From positions 298,630 through 362,629 of the forward strand of contig JAKMXF010000314.1 of the NCBI GenBank assembly GCA_024704765.1: a stretch of DNA of 64,000 nt. Reading direction: 5' to 3'. The notes under the pieces were generated by a model. It ran no database searches. It was given only the letters and a program-made list of their open reading frames with translations, and was not told where the DNA came from. Each line of letters opens with the position of its first letter. Position 1 is the first letter of the stretch. Positions 1-12,373 of this stretch are shown piece after piece. The stretch is from Oopsacas minuta (taxonomy: Eukaryota; Porifera; Hexactinellida; Lyssacinosida; Leucopsacidae). The position numbers and the translations under genes were made by a program.

Positions 1-508
1 TAAATTTTATCAAAGCCATGGAATATTGAATGCATGAAGGGACCGAAATACATGCTGATCGATGATAGTGTACAATGGATTTAATTGGAGTGGCCTAATT
101 GCTATCCAATAAAGTATTGATTAGTAGTATTTTGGTCATAGTAACCTAGTACTGCGTACCGCACGGGATAATACGGACACCGTACGTTACGCAGCCTTCC
201 GTACCGTACTTACTCACTCTGTACGGACTGAGTACGCACTCCTTACGAAATCAAATCGGATAATCGGTATACTTATCTCGTGTTTAGTTAATAAGATTTC
301 TCAATGATGAATATATTTGATTATTTATTTAACAGCATATAACAGATAATCATGCATTTACCTTGGAATAAATTCACTTTTCCCTTATTAACTGTGTATG
401 ATTTATTTGTGCCCTAAAATGCTCCAGTACTTATTTCGTTTTGCTATTACTAATATATTACTTGAGCATTGCATATTTCTGTCAAATCGTTAATCAGAAT
501 TTGTAATC
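1..508. other. AT-rich spacer with a CGTAC-rich patch
   Basis: No coding signal is visible. Between about 145 and 245 the bases CCGTAC, GTACGG and close variants recur many times, giving a locally GC-richer, loosely repetitive patch. I cannot define a clean repeat unit. It may be a worn minisatellite or the edge of an unrecognised mobile element. Confidence 0.4.
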
Positions 509-1000
509 ATGTCTCAAACTCAACAGCTCGATGATGCTTTCTGTATAACTGAGAAGCGCAGGTTTCTTCATATTATTTACAAAATCGATGAACTTTTTGT
601 TATCTCAGTTTATAGAAGGGGTGGAAATCGGAAAATTAAGTGTAAAAAATGTGATAAGAGTTTCACTGGTTCTGATACTAGAAGAATAGCTTAGATAGCT
701 GGTGGAAAATTTTCAAATGATGCACAAGTGTCAGCTTGTAAGAATGAATAATATTTAAAATTGGAAATAATATCACGAATCAATAAGGATATTGGGAATA
801 AGCACCTTTTGAATGGTGTATTTGTGAGTACAGATGGGCTAATTTATTTGAGAACAGCCAATGTCACTAGGATGTTGAAAGATAGGTATCTGAGGGCAAA
901 AGAATTAACTGAACTCGGTTCAGAAATGTGCATGTCTCCCAAGATCCAAATTATTGGCATATTATTTTCCGTAGTTGTGCAGCTCATGGACTAGAACAAT
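509..1000 (+). pseudogene. Fragment with a BED-like zinc-finger half, probably from a hAT transposon
   Basis: The first 61 codons include a CxxC pair in the context KIKCKKCDKSFTGSDTRR. This resembles the first half of BED zinc fingers (two cysteines, then an aromatic and a TR motif), which sit at the N-terminus of many hAT transposases. The expected His/His or His/Cys half is missing because a stop codon follows at once. A further stretch in the same region (761-994) is open but matches nothing I know. No terminal repeats or target duplication were found. It is probably an old truncated transposase end, but a cellular BED protein fragment cannot be excluded. Confidence 0.35.
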
Positions 1001-1557
1001 TTTCCTATAGCCAAAAATCTTTTTTCTTTTATCATAGGACATGAGATGCGTAATAGTACCACAGTGGCTTTATCTAGACTTAGAGCGAATTTTCATCATC
1101 CTATAAGCTTTGGAAAATGTTACCATTTAATTTAGTGTAGTTTGACACCTGGGGATCATAATTTTCTTGAGAAAATTCCTGAAATTTTGTAATCAAATGT
1201 CATGCTTAGTGGATGGCATAATTGAATTCATTATTCACCTCTATTATAAAAATATACATAGGCATATAATTCTCGTTATGGGAAAATACTCATCAGAATG
1301 ACAGCTCAAAGTTTTAACCTATTATTTGTTCAGAATATAATCTTCTGAATTATGATGAGAGCTAAGCATTTCACTTTGAATATTTTCTCCATGGTTCAGT
1401 TAATTTTGATTTCACATAATGTGTCCGGGCACATAATACCTTGCTCTACTTACCCCTCAAACTCACTGTGGCCAGTCGTGGCCAGGTAATATCAAGTTTA
1501 AGTGCTATTTGTCATAATATTATCTATAATTTAGAACTAAATCCAGCCTCCCCCAAT

Positions 1558-1880
1558 ATCAAACTTCGATCATAGATATTTGCTGAGGAGTGACACAAAT
1601 TATGATCTTAGAGAATCAAAAGGTGACAACGAAGTCATAATTTCATCATATTTATGAATTTTCGATCAAGAGTCGAATTTATCTGACCCAAGCCAAAAAC
1701 CAAAATAATCTTGTATGGCAAAATCAGCCCTAGAGGTATACCAGTTTCATAAATCAATTACTAACATACGAAGATATATATATATATATATGTATAAAGA
1801 CATATATATATATATATATATGGTATATTTGCGTTTTAATAGTATAGGTATACGTAATTGTGTATTTAGAGATGTTACGA
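1558..1880. repeat. Dispersed repeat A, copy 1
   Basis: This stretch aligns in the same orientation with 53292-53570. Shared blocks include the AAAGGTGA..A..AACG..GTCA start, the word GAATTTTCG, the series AAGCCAAAAA, the word CCAGTTTC followed by AATCAATTAC.AACATA, and the tail GCGTTTTAATAGTATAG. Both copies have an AT microsatellite at the same internal place. They differ by many substitutions and small indels, so the family is old. I see no coding potential or terminal repeats. Confidence 0.7.
1774..1821. repeat. (TA)n microsatellite in two blocks
   Basis: Two runs of alternating T and A (about 1774-1791 and 1802-1821) are separated by a short GTATAAAGAC spacer. They lie inside dispersed repeat A, whose other copy at 53.5 kb carries a TA/CA microsatellite at the equivalent place. 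Confidence 0.85.
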
Positions 1881-2000
1881 AGCATGGAAATGTTTAAAAT
1901 TGTAAAATTTAGGCTGGTATTAGAGGATAAGTAGATATAATTGACATTTTACAGTTGGAAGTAACCCATAAATGGTATAGATTTTCGATGTGATGATATA

Positions 2001-2712
2001 CAGTAGAACCTTATAAGTGGGGAGGTCAGGACGGCGAAAGTTGTGATATCCCCCTTCCCCAGTTAAAAATCAAATGTAGATGTCCTTTAACCAGATTTTT
2101 TACTCTATTTGTATGGACACTTACCCCAATGATTGTTTCTTGGATTGTGTAAACTTCTCAGTGGGGTCCAGGGGCTTCAAGCCCTATTTGCCACAACATC
2201 AGTTGCCTTTCTAGTGTTAGGTAGCTTCGAATCTCGAATATCTCTTAACTGCGTGATACGGTTTGGCATAGAAATTTTACGATTGACATTGTACATTGCC
2301 TCAATGTGTATATAAATAATCCCCCCCTTTACAAGGAAACATTTAAATAAATTACTACATATAAGTTTAGTTTCAACTTGGAAAGATGTTTCATAAGCGA
2401 AGTATATGTTGTCTTGCACATCTTACTTGTACAAACCCACCGCTACAGTTCACATAACTTGACTTCCGTTCGTAAATTAATACAATGTAGCGTATATTGG
2501 TAAGCTTAAGGAAATATTACATGATAAAGTTTATTATAGAGGGAAGCGATTCGAAAATTCATGGTTTGCAATTTGGGCAATATTTCAATGTTTTGACTTG
2601 GATTCCAAATACCTCTATGATTCCATATCATGTAAATTTATCCTAGTGCGAGGGGATAAATCGCCCTATGTCCACCATTCCCTAGTCCCCGTATAAGGAG
2701 GTCGTCTCTATG
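2001..2712. repeat. Possible degenerate MITE bounded by related inverted ends
   Basis: The left end (CAGTAGAACCTTATAAGTGG) follows a TA and resembles the reverse complement of sequence near 2680-2705 (ACGACCTCCTTATACGGGGA). TA flanks and CAGTRGAA-type ends recur in better MITEs of this window. The match is imperfect and the interior is anonymous, so this is a weak call. Confidence 0.25.
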
Positions 2713-2749
2713 GAAATGATTGAATATGAACCAAAGGTGCCCCGCTTAG

Positions 2750-3690
2750 ATTGCACTATATTGGTTTCAAAATTTTTGTGAAATCTGGATTTTACACATG
2801 TTTACCAGCTATAAACATTTATTTATGCACATACGTTGCACAGTCGCTATTCTGGCCCAGGTCTATGAGAATGAGGAACAAATTGCCTAATTTCAAATGT
2901 CACACAAGAGAGATGAACACAATCTATTTGTTTTGGACTCTACTCTGGTAAGATATTGCTTATCTCAAGAATATTTACGAGAGTTCAAAGGATTTATAAG
3001 AGAGAGACGTTGAGAAAGCACATAAACATGACCCAATGGAGATGGCAATTGTTGAGAACACTATTGGAAATATCGAAAGTTGCAGCAATATCCATTTTAC
3101 CTAGATTCCCAATTTACTATACCACACAGTTTATAACTAATCTGCGTGGTGTCTCCTATCAAACGATCTCCCAAGCTATGAATTCATCTTGCTGTAAATA
3201 CTCTAGAGAATATGAAGTTCTGATAACAAGATTCCAGGATTTGCAAGCTAAGTTACTATTTCATTCTGCCTATTTCTAAACTTTGTTTTTGAATCCACAT
3301 ACCTTGATATGTAGCCGCAACAAGAGGAATTTATCAAGGAATCGTATTTCTGGCTAGGCACTTTTCTTGTAGACATTCTCTGGGGATGGCACCTTTCGGT
3401 AACATATTGATTCTATAATAATTTGAATCTTGCGGTCGGCATTTTATGTCCTTAATGGCTGATGAACTTGCACAATTAGGTGCCCACCAAACAGCAAGAA
3501 TCTAGATAATCCCTTTCGGCTTGGAATCCAAATAATAGATGCATTACAGTTGATGCATGCTTGTATAAATTAATCTGTGCGTAAAAGCATACAATAGTGT
3601 GGAAATTTTCTCGAAGTTCCTTAAGAGAAACTTGCCAAATGTTAATAGATAAGATCGCTTATTGTCATCTTCTGATAAACGAAAGTGCGA
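2750..3690 (+). repeat. Dispersed repeat B, copy 1, with eroded coding appearance
   Basis: The stretch aligns directly with 56443-57165. Shared blocks include CAGCTATA.ACATTTATTT, AGTCGCT.TTCTG.CCC.GGTC, CCCAATGGAGATGG and AGATCGCTT at the 3' end. Copy 1 carries about 250 extra bases (roughly 3290-3540). In one frame both copies read PMEM..VE, then, after stops, a similar tail with the pattern I(T).F..LQ..L.FH. This suggests an ancient shared coding sequence. I cannot name the family: it may be a transposon protein or duplicated gene pieces. Confidence 0.6.
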
Positions 3691-3699
3691 TTCAAGTTA

Positions 3700-4750
3700 A
3701 AACTATCAATGCATATGTTTTATGGGAAATAAGAAATAAGTTGCCAGGTGAATAGGCGTAGCAATTGCCATTGAACTCGCAACACACACGAACCCGAATT
3801 TATTCAACTCGTACATAACAACGCAGCATAGTACGTATATAAATTGAATATATTTAAGGTACCGTAGCACTATAGAATGTCCATTTAACACCAAAACAAA
3901 ATGTTCCACAAAACATGATGTCACTGTAAATAATAACTACTATGCTGTCGGCATAGATTGTAATTATTGTTATATCCCTTTCAAATCCTCTTATTATTGA
4001 AATCTATTTGCATAATTATGCCAAATATAAGTTTTAAATTCTAGTAGAGTAACCTGTTTTTCTTACAATTTCTTTGCACTAAAATGAAATATGAAAAATC
4101 CTAAAAATGAGAAGCAACCAGTGTAAGAAAAACTGGGTTCGGTTGTACTAGGAATATACTATTTTAATGTTTACTCCGATCCCAAAGGGGGATATATATA
4201 TAAGTAACATCTCCCCAAAAGTGAGGAATATATCTCCCTCGTCCCCGGGAGTTAATCTCATGACGCAGAAACTTGGACAAAGCGCTAAATACTTCCATGG
4301 TTAGGGATTACTTTGAGTTGGCCTATCCTGAAAGATAGATCCTCAAAATATATATGAGTTTAAACCTCAAAGTCAGCACTTTGGATACTAAATCTGTGCT
4401 AGTATGTACTCAAAGTCCTCATCTGCAGCTAGCTATACTGCTCGTTCTACCTCTCGTGGATTGATTATGTATTTACTAATCATATCTGTCAAGTTGTCTA
4501 TCGGTGGTGATCACAAAGTGCAATTAAGAACCTATGTTTACATCTAGCCTAATGAATTTCAATGGGGAATTGTATGAAATATGACAAAATGATTGTTAAA
4601 TACAAATATACACCTCATAATAAGTAATTACCACTGGTAATGATGATACTAAAATCAGGTGACATATTTGTCAAAATTTCAGCTCGGTAGAAACGCGTGT
4701 ACTAGGTCCAAAAATGTTTAGCCGACAGTAACTCTGACCCATGATCTCGA
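3700..4750. other. Anonymous AT-rich sequence
   Basis: I see no supported gene, RNA or terminal-repeat element here. Short open stretches are not backed by motifs or splice signals. A purine-rich/CCCC patch near 4180-4250 is not repeated clearly enough to annotate. Confidence 0.4.
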
Positions 4751-4754
4751 ATAG

Positions 4755-4920
4755 GATCTACTCCGCTGAATTCAATGGCCGATTATCAGGCCACTTGGCC
4801 AGAAACATAACCATACAAATAGTGTCAATTCTTCTGGATAATCAGGCCAACACATATAATCCATTAATCAAGTAGAAATGGCGAGGTACTGAAGTTAGCC
4901 TGATAAGCAGAGTCTACTGT
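4755..4920. mobile_element. ~165-bp MITE, family m1, copy 1
   Basis: On the reverse strand the element begins CAGTAGACTCTGCTTATCAGG just inside a TA. Its other end carries a related inverted sequence (CTACTCCGCTGAATTC...GATTATCAGGCC). The plus-strand interior (CAGAAAC.TAACCATAC.AATA.TGT..A) aligns directly with 9724-9884, showing two copies of one short non-autonomous family. The TA target and CAGTRGA ends suggest mobilisation by a Tc1/mariner/pogo-type transposase. Confidence 0.6.
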
Positions 4921-5034
4921 ATTTGTAAAAATGTCCAGACAACAGACTAGGAGTGCAGCTCGGAATCTGGGCCATATTTCCACCTAATGATAATTATTGT
5001 CGTAAAGTGGTAAAATAGGATTAGTCATATGATA

Positions 5035-5520
5035 GCTCTGTGTATTTGTTGCTTTTAGGCTCTCAGAACCTCAAAATCGGACTCTACGCAAAAATTGCCC
5101 TTGACTAAATGTTGAAACCTAATCAATAGAATGATTTTGAATTCTAGACAAAAGGTGGGAAAATTTCCCCTTAGAAAAAGTAATAACCGAGGCAGATTTA
5201 TGACCCAAAATGTATGTAAAACCAAATTTTATGTTAATCGGACTGTAAAATTTCGCACAGCACGTGGAAGGACATCAATCCAATTAGAGTATGTGCAATA
5301 AGAGTAGTGATATATGATAAATCTGAGAGTTTGGTTTTTGTAGCCTCAAAATATCTCAAAATCGGGTTCTACGAACCCAAATATACCTGACAACAATTAA
5401 AACTTAAACTCTAGTGTCTTTCGAATTCTACATAAAAGGTGTAAAATGCACTACCCGTGGTACAAATATCAGACCCAAAATGTGCAACAATTTTCATGTA
5501 AATCGGACTGCTAGATTTCA
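5035..5520. repeat. Diverged direct tandem duplication, ~265-285 bp period
   Basis: The word TCAAAATCGG followed by TTCTACG or CTCTACG occurs near 5071 and 5356. GACCCAAAATGT and AATCGGACTG recur with a similar offset (for example 5236 and 5501). Between them are matching blocks such as GAATTCTA.A.AAAAGGTG. The two units differ by many changes and small indels, so the duplication is old. No coding potential was recognised. Confidence 0.65.
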
Positions 5521-5559
5521 GACGGTCGCACGGTCCTAGGGGAATGGGATTTCAAAGAA

Positions 5560-6830
5560 GGCATTTTGTCCAGATTTGAAAATCCTGGCACTGGGACTAC
5601 CGGGTGTCTGCTAGATCCTCGAACAATCGCTGGAGATAAAAATCATATGATTTTGGCACGGTTTTGAACTAGTGGAAATCCTGAGATCCCCTCTCTATAT
5701 TAGCTGCAATAATTCAGTAGGAGGGCAACACTCTACTAATGAAAAGTAAATCTCATTTCAGGTTAAATAGTGAGCAAAATCTACAAATTCAAGCTTATCG
5801 TTCTAGAATAAATCAGTTCTTCAAAAAGGTTCGATTTATCGAAGCAGGGCAATTGGTCGATGATAATCCGGTTGAAAGTATTCATGTCCCCCCATTTAGG
5901 CAATACCAAGACGATTAAAGGAAACATAGTTTAGAGTATTGTTGCGTAGTATTGGAACCACAAATAGCATCCTAAACAAAGTAATATCAACAATTCATCC
6001 CTCGTCAAAAAATATTCGAAATTATACATGTGTGACTTCATAAAAAGCAGACACTAACTTTAACTACTGTTTATAGATTTCAACATCAACAATTACATTT
6101 AATTTGGACATTTTCATTCTGAATGCGAATGAGTAAGAAGCAATTCGCGGAAAGTTCGTGAACAGGGGTTTAAATCCAATCCAACGATCATATTTTCCAT
6201 TCGATATCGAGACTTCGCCATGGATACTTTTCCTTAACAATCCCATCCATATCGATATTTTAGAATTCTATCGATTTTTAATTGATATTTATCGCTATAT
6301 TCAATATTTTCATCGATTATTGTCTGGGTTAGAAAACGCAAAACATCCTTGGTTCTCATTTGTAATTTGTAATACCAAAAGAATGGGGGCTGTAAGCATG
6401 TCACACTTCACATACTGCATGCTTGTTTTGAATCCTCTGCACAATGGATATTTCCTCTTGAACATATCTAGAGAGTTGGAACCAAAAAATTTCGATCGAA
6501 CGCAAAACTCGAGAGTAAATTAAATTAGAGAAAAAATAGCATTATTAGTGAAAGGATGAAAATGTGGAAATATTTGGGGTTCAGTTATAGACTGTGGGCT
6601 CAAGAACAATTTTATATGAATTTCATTTGTATTTCGCCGCAATGGTCACGAAGTTAGTATCATCAAAGTCAGATATAGTGGCTCAGCTAGAAAAAGTTCC
6701 ATAGACATTTAGCTGTTAGGAATACTGTTTATTGCACCTATGAATAATGAAGGAATAATTCTAACTCTTGTCAGATGTGTACACATGTGGCCGCATAGGT
6801 TAGATTTCAAATATTGAATATGTGTAGCAT
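5560..6830. other. Anonymous sequence with an ATCGAT-rich patch
   Basis: No supported gene. Around 6240-6320 the words ATCGAT and TCGATTTT recur several times. An open stretch over 6158-6523 (plus) has no recognisable domain, is AT-driven in composition, and is not supported. Confidence 0.35.
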
Positions 6831-6837
6831 AAGGGTT

Positions 6838-7325
6838 CAGATAGTGTAGTAAATTTTCCAGGCATCCTGGACATTTCTCCATCCGAAAGAGTTCACCGAA
6901 AATCCACCTTCGATTAATTTGAATCCTGTCTGATCAATATCTAAATCGATCCCAGCTGTCAATTTCAGATCAAATATTTCTTGAAACCAATATGACCGTA
7001 CGATTCACAAAATATGACTTAATATAAGACAATGATACATTTTCATTTTCTAGTATATTGGGATTAATGGATATCCACAAGTATATTATTCTGTTTTCTG
7101 CCTACGATAATTTCACGGAAAACAAAGTAGTAGTTGTGACATTATTTAGGTATAGTTCTCTGTAAATAAACATGTAGCATATTAAATGATCAGAAATTGA
7201 AAGCTGGGATCGATTTCGGTATTGATGGCGGAGGATTCAAATAAATATTAGAGGGTGTAAATTTAGGTGAACTCCTTCAGATGCCGAAATATCTAGAAGC
7301 CTAGATAAAATACCTGTACTATCTG
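6838..7325. mobile_element. 488-bp element with ~130-bp terminal inverted repeats
   Basis: The left arm (about 6838-6968) starts CAGATAGTGTAGTAAATTTT and is the diverged reverse complement of the right arm (about 7190-7325). Well-conserved shared words are TTTGAATCCT, ATCGATCCCAGCT.TCAATTTC and GAGTTCACC. About 220 bp of unrelated sequence lies between the arms. No transposase is encoded, so this is a non-autonomous foldback/MITE. A target duplication is not evident. Confidence 0.7.
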
Positions 7326-7329
7326 GATG

Positions 7330-9720
7330 GCGCAACCAAGGTTTTGGAGCCTTATACTCCCGGATACAAAATCTGGAATCAAACCTTCTATATACTCACA
7401 TGTATACACAGCTCGTGGGTTTCTAGAGTATATAGAAAGGAAATCTGAGATCATCATTATCGTGTTTGATATGCAAATAACTGAAATATCGGGACATTTG
7501 GAGCAATAGGTATTGAGTTATCATCTCTAAGAGTGGAATTCATAGCCGGAATCTATCTCACTCACCTGGAAAGCGGCTTAATTGTAACCAAAGTGACGCC
7601 AGAATGACTCAGCAATATCGAAATATACCTTTCTAGGAATTTTCCACGACCTATCAATTATGCGCCACTTGTGCCACAAGTAGCATAAACATTAAATTTT
7701 AAGTGAGTTTGGCAGTCTCACTTTTAAGGAAATTACTTCATAATGCATAATAGGAAACATGCACCTATTTAATACAAATATATGTAAAATCTCGTGTGCA
7801 AAAAATAGAAATAAATCGATTCAAATTCACACAAAATGAAATTAAAACAATGAAAATTCTAGTAAGTGTCGCTTTTTGAAGTAAATCCCAGTTCGGTGCC
7901 AAAAGATGAATAAATTTCATTCACAAAATGGTCTAATAGTGCAAGAAGATCTAGAATATATGGGTATGAATGAGAATTCTTAGGTGGAGAAAGGATGCCA
8001 TAATATATACAACTAGACAAGGTCTAATATTTGAAATAATATCATGATTAAGTATGACCACATTATTATAGATATGCCGCTAGACAATGCAAGCCAGTTA
8101 TGCGCATATCAACCTCTAAATGAACTATAATCTCGATTTTACGACATTGTCCTAGCAGGTCTTTTGATTATCTTGGTAGTTATGCAGATTTTCTTTGCTA
8201 ATACATGATACTACTGTTTGTTTTCAACTGTATACCTGGTGTGAATTGAGTTAATTTGGATTCCATAAACTGAAACTGTGCAAATGGTGTCATTTATCTC
8301 CAGAGCCTATCGCAATATAGAAAGTTTCTAATTCAACAGTGTCTCAAGAGTAAGAAGCGCACTTCCAATTTTGGAAACAATGTCAAATTTCGCATGATAT
8401 TCTTAAATGACCCTATCTAACTTATGTAGTCATAAAAAAATATTTTGCTAAAATATTTCTCAAATAATGAGTTAGCAAAGAATATTTGCCCAAATATCCA
8501 TGAAGATTACATTTTTTACATCTGCATATTCTACATACTAGATGTTTAAAATGTTAAACATAATTGTTCATAGTAAAATTATAGACTATGGATATATCCA
8601 CAGGACAATGTGGGACAATGGATAACCTATCGATATAAAATCATTGACTTTACAGAATTGGATGAACTGTATTTTTATGTGAATTTATCGGATAGGAACT
8701 ATTGCAAGTTGTCCAAAGCCATGTACATCATCTGGAACAAAGAAAGTCGTAAAGTACATGTATTTAATGTTTTGAGGTAGAGCTTCGATGAAATTTAAGT
8801 TTTTTTACTAAGATAGTTGTTTTTGATATATCCAAAATTTAGAGAAAGTTTGCAAGTAGTCAAGTACTTGAAGTGTTGCAAATTTGAAATGATTGTATAT
8901 ATAATTTCAAGAGTTCTAGCATTTCTAAGATATAGGCAAATGTGAAATGACTTCCAGGGATAAAGAACTCGGAATATCTCCATACCCAGGAGTTGTATTC
9001 TTGCAATTATCCAGAATGGATAGAAACCAGAAAATTCAAATAAGAATTTTTCTGATCAAGTAAGATGAATAAGAGGGTCAAATACCTCGAACACAGCATT
9101 TTCATGTATGTTAAACTCATTGTAAAGTTTTCTATCAAAAACATATGATATTATCATGTATTTGTCAGAAATGTGAAAAATAGCAAAATATTAGTGAGGC
9201 CGCGGGCGAACGATATCTTCAATAGAGAAAAATGTTATTAAGGTGATATGTGCATAGATAAACTCAAAGTCTAGAGTGGTGTGTAGAACAGGTCACTCGA
9301 TAGTATTTGGATGTTCTGAGGATGTAATGTTGACATATTCTTGAGACCTTCTAAGTTAGTATAGAAACAATATTTCCGAATATGGCCATGTGACTATGTA
9401 AACGACGAGAAATTTACAATTATTACGAAAACTATAATCATGCAAAATTACTTAAAGAATAGAGGTTATTTCAAGTCATACACTTTCAGGTACTATCTGA
9501 TTACTATACAAAAACTTCTCATAATAATATTTCCCCAAGGTAAAAATTAACAAAGCCCGAACATTTAAATACTGTAGAAATTTACTCTCCAATCATGAAT
9601 AAAATAATTCAAAGTAAAAATTTCAGCCCTTGAACTATTTAAGGGTCATATTCTAAAGGACTACACTGATAATACCTAAATAGGAGGTAACAACTAATCA
9701 GTAACTAATCAAGAATTAAC
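7330..9720. other. Anonymous AT-rich sequence
   Basis: No gene, RNA or mobile element could be supported in these 2.4 kb. On the minus strand near 7579 there is a good splice-donor-like word (TTCCAG then GTGAGT) after a short open stretch. There is no convincing exon around it. Confidence 0.35.
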
Positions 9721-9723
9721 ATA

Positions 9724-9884
9724 CAGTAGACTCTCCTGAATAGAGCCTCCATAATTTGGGTCATTTGGACAGAAAAAGAACCATACCAATAATGTTAAAC
9801 TAATCCTTCTAATCGGGCAACCCCTTGCTGCACATAATCGGAAGATGACCTGGTCGTAATGTGCACTATCAAGCCGAGTCTATG
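9724..9884. mobile_element. ~160-bp MITE, family m1, copy 2
   Basis: It starts CAGTAGACTCTCCTGAATAG after a TA and ends with the inverted GAGTCTATG. The interior (GACAGAAAAAGAACCATACC, then AATAATGTTAAACTAATCCT) aligns directly with the m1 copy at 4755-4920. The two copies are clearly diverged. Confidence 0.6.
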
Positions 9885-9889
9885 TCCTG

Positions 9890-10345
9890 GAAAACACCCG
9901 ATCAAAAGAAACCCCAGTGATCCATAAAGGGGTGGGGTGCATAATTTCCCCTCACATGGCCAAAATGTCTGGATATTACACTAAATTATAAATCGGATCA
10001 TTGTCGCTCTACCAACCTGATCGGTAAAAGGCTATATATACTTAACCAATTATCAAACATAGGTGGTAGGAGCATATAATTTGGAGGGCTAAAATTGAGA
10101 ACGAAGCTAGGGAATAAAAAGGAGTGCGGGCGGCTAGCTCCCCAGAAATACAGTTAATCAATAGATTAAATTCAAATGTAGGTGCGAGCGTAGGAAGCGA
10201 CCAAAATATTCGGAGGTTCGAGAGCGCCAGAAATTTAGGGAATTTTCTCTCGATCGAAAGATTTGCCTGAAAAGGGTAGAAAGAGTGCATTCATTCTAAT
10301 TGTCCTCGACAATTATTCAAATATTCATTGTCTCAATATTGCAGC
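9890..10345. other. Spacer before the mariner
   Basis: An open stretch around 10040-10290 exists on both strands but shows no known motif, and its codons are not persuasive. Nothing else is supported. Confidence 0.35.
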
Positions 10346-10349
10346 ACTA

Positions 10350-11680
10350 TCAGGGCGTTCAATAAGTCTTGAGGGTCATGATGTATCTCAGGAATTAGTC
10401 AAGTAATATATCTAACTTTCATATATTATAAGCCCATATAGTTAAACTCCATATACTGAAGGTTTCAAGCCTATTCAATACAATTATGAATTTTTGAGAT
10501 AGATACGTGTAGTCAATTTATACCCACTGTTGAATTTATGGCTTCAAGGGATGATAATTTCAACCTCAAATGGCGAGCTTACATAGAGTTTCGCACAATA
10601 CTCAAGATCCAGCCCGTACAGATCTTCAGCGAGTTACAGGAGATATAGTTGTATGGATTGCCCTTCCAGATCTACTGTAGAGCGATGGACGGCCCGTTTT
10701 AGATCTGGTGGTGCTGATGTCACAGATTTGCCTCGATCTGGAAGACCGGTATCCGTCACCACTTCAGAGAATATCGCACTCATTAAAAGTATGGTCTTGG
10801 AAGACAAGTGCATTACTGTCAATCAGTTAGAACAAAGTATGGAGATTTCATCGGGAGCTATTCATACGATTCTGGCGACTGAGCTTGACTACCGATCGAT
10901 TTGTGGGAAATAGGTCCCGCATAAGCTCAGTGAGAATCAAAGGTTGGCACGACTGAATATTGTCAAGAAACTATTGGAAACTTATGAGAACTGCGATTCT
11001 AGACGCCTAACAGAGATTATTACTGGTGACGAGACATGGATGTACTATTCAACACCATATAGCAAGTATAAGAAGCGATCATGGGTAAGGGGCGAAGAAC
11101 AACCGGCGAAAATTCCTAGGCCCGACTTCAGAAAACCTAAGATTATGTATACCATCTTCTTCAGTAGTCATGGAATTGTCTTGCAATTACCTTGTGAGAA
11201 TGGCAAGGCTGTTACTGCTACTTTCTTTACAGAGCAAGTGCTTCCAAATTTGATAAAAAATATAGAAAAGTACCGCCCGAAAACCGAACTCGAGGAATGA
11301 AGATTTTAATTGATAACGCTAGTTCCCATACAGCTAAGCTTCCAATAGTTTCTTGTACATTGAAGGGTTAGAATTACTTCCCCATCCACCATACTCACCA
11401 GACCTAGCTCCATGTGATTTTTGGCTATTCCCCAAGCTTAAAATCTACCTGCAAGGCAAAGATTTCAACGTATTACAAGCACTCGGAAGGGCCTGTACAA
11501 GTACTCCAAATCCATTCCCGAAGAAGAGTACAGAAATGTGTTTACAAGTGGGTGGAAAGGTTAAAACTTTGTGTATCTGCAGGAGGGGATTACTTTGAAT
11601 AACTAATATAATGAACTAGTGTGTATGGTATTTGTATCATATTCTATGATATCACCCGAAATACCTATTGAACGCCCTAG
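10350..11680 (+). mobile_element. Mariner element, 1331 bp, with TIRs and TA target
   Basis: TA dinucleotides flank the element (10348-10349 and 11681-11682). The left end reads TCAGGGCGTTCAATAAGTC and the right end is the inverse of CTAGGGCGTTCAATAGG, a classic short mariner TIR. The length matches mariner elements (about 1.3 kb). The enclosed transposase is on the plus strand and badly decayed. The TIR resembles the surviving end of the mariner at 23662, so the two are probably related lineages. Confidence 0.92.
10538..11602 (+). pseudogene. Mariner (DD34D) transposase, broken
   Basis: The family protein binds the TIRs with an N-terminal helix-turn-helix region and cuts DNA with a DDD catalytic triad. 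The first recognisable residues (AYIEFRTIL) follow an ATG at 10538. After a frameshift comes a helix-turn-helix part from 10653 (STVERW, RSGRP). An in-frame stop at 10911-10913 interrupts it, and reading resumes with TGDETW, the first catalytic Asp. A frame change then precedes DNASSHTA, the second Asp. A further change precedes PHPPYSPDLAPCDFWLF, with the third Asp. Yet another frame carries the typical C-terminal end AGGDYFE. At least four frame changes and one stop make it inactive. Confidence 0.92.
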
Positions 11681-11689
11681 TACATAGTG

Positions 11690-12370
11690 GCTCTGACAGT
11701 AAATGTCCATCAATCCTTTTATAGAAGAACTACTATATCCCACTCTCATTATCTTTTATACATTTTCATTACGTGATTACATGTAAAAAGATACATGAAA
11801 TTAACAAATTATTCTTAAGCCCAGTGTAAAACTATTTCGAAAAGAAGTACAAGGACTGGAGATTTCAAAGCAATAGTGTGGCAATAATAAATTTGGTGGG
11901 TTAATGATCCAATTCAAAAGTGATACAATATAATGTTTGATATTCAAAAAAATGGGATAGTCAGAATAGGAAAAAGTGGAACTGCCCCTCCCCACAACTA
12001 CGTCCCTGAATGGGACACGGGGCAACAAATTGAATACAATAATATTTTGAACAAATTCAAAGAATGGTAATGATACATGCACATATTGACAAAATTGAAT
12101 AGTACAATAGATTAGCCGAAGATACCTTCAAAAAAACATCAAGTCATTAAAAGGTGTAGGCATCGAGTTTACAGTAACTCAATTATGCTTAAAATGAAAC
12201 ATCAAAGATTGAAGGAAGTGAACATTTATAAATATTGGCTAAAGTGTCACGGACGATAGGAACTAAAAATTGTAAGATTCAGAATAACAATAATACAAAA
12301 ATGTTTCATGTTAGTGAATAAAGATGTTCACGTATTCTCAAGTATTTAGGATAAATATACATAGGCCACA
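11690..12370. other. Spacer between the mariner and the coiled-coil exon
   Basis: No supported gene or repeat. If the minus-strand exon at 12374-12684 belongs to a live gene, this would be the 5' part of its downstream intron. Confidence 0.35.
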
Positions 12371-12373
12371 TAC

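Noticed and set aside
6158-6523. 121-codon open stretch on the plus strand
   Set aside because: Composition is AT-driven with no domain, and an equally open minus-strand frame overlaps part of it.
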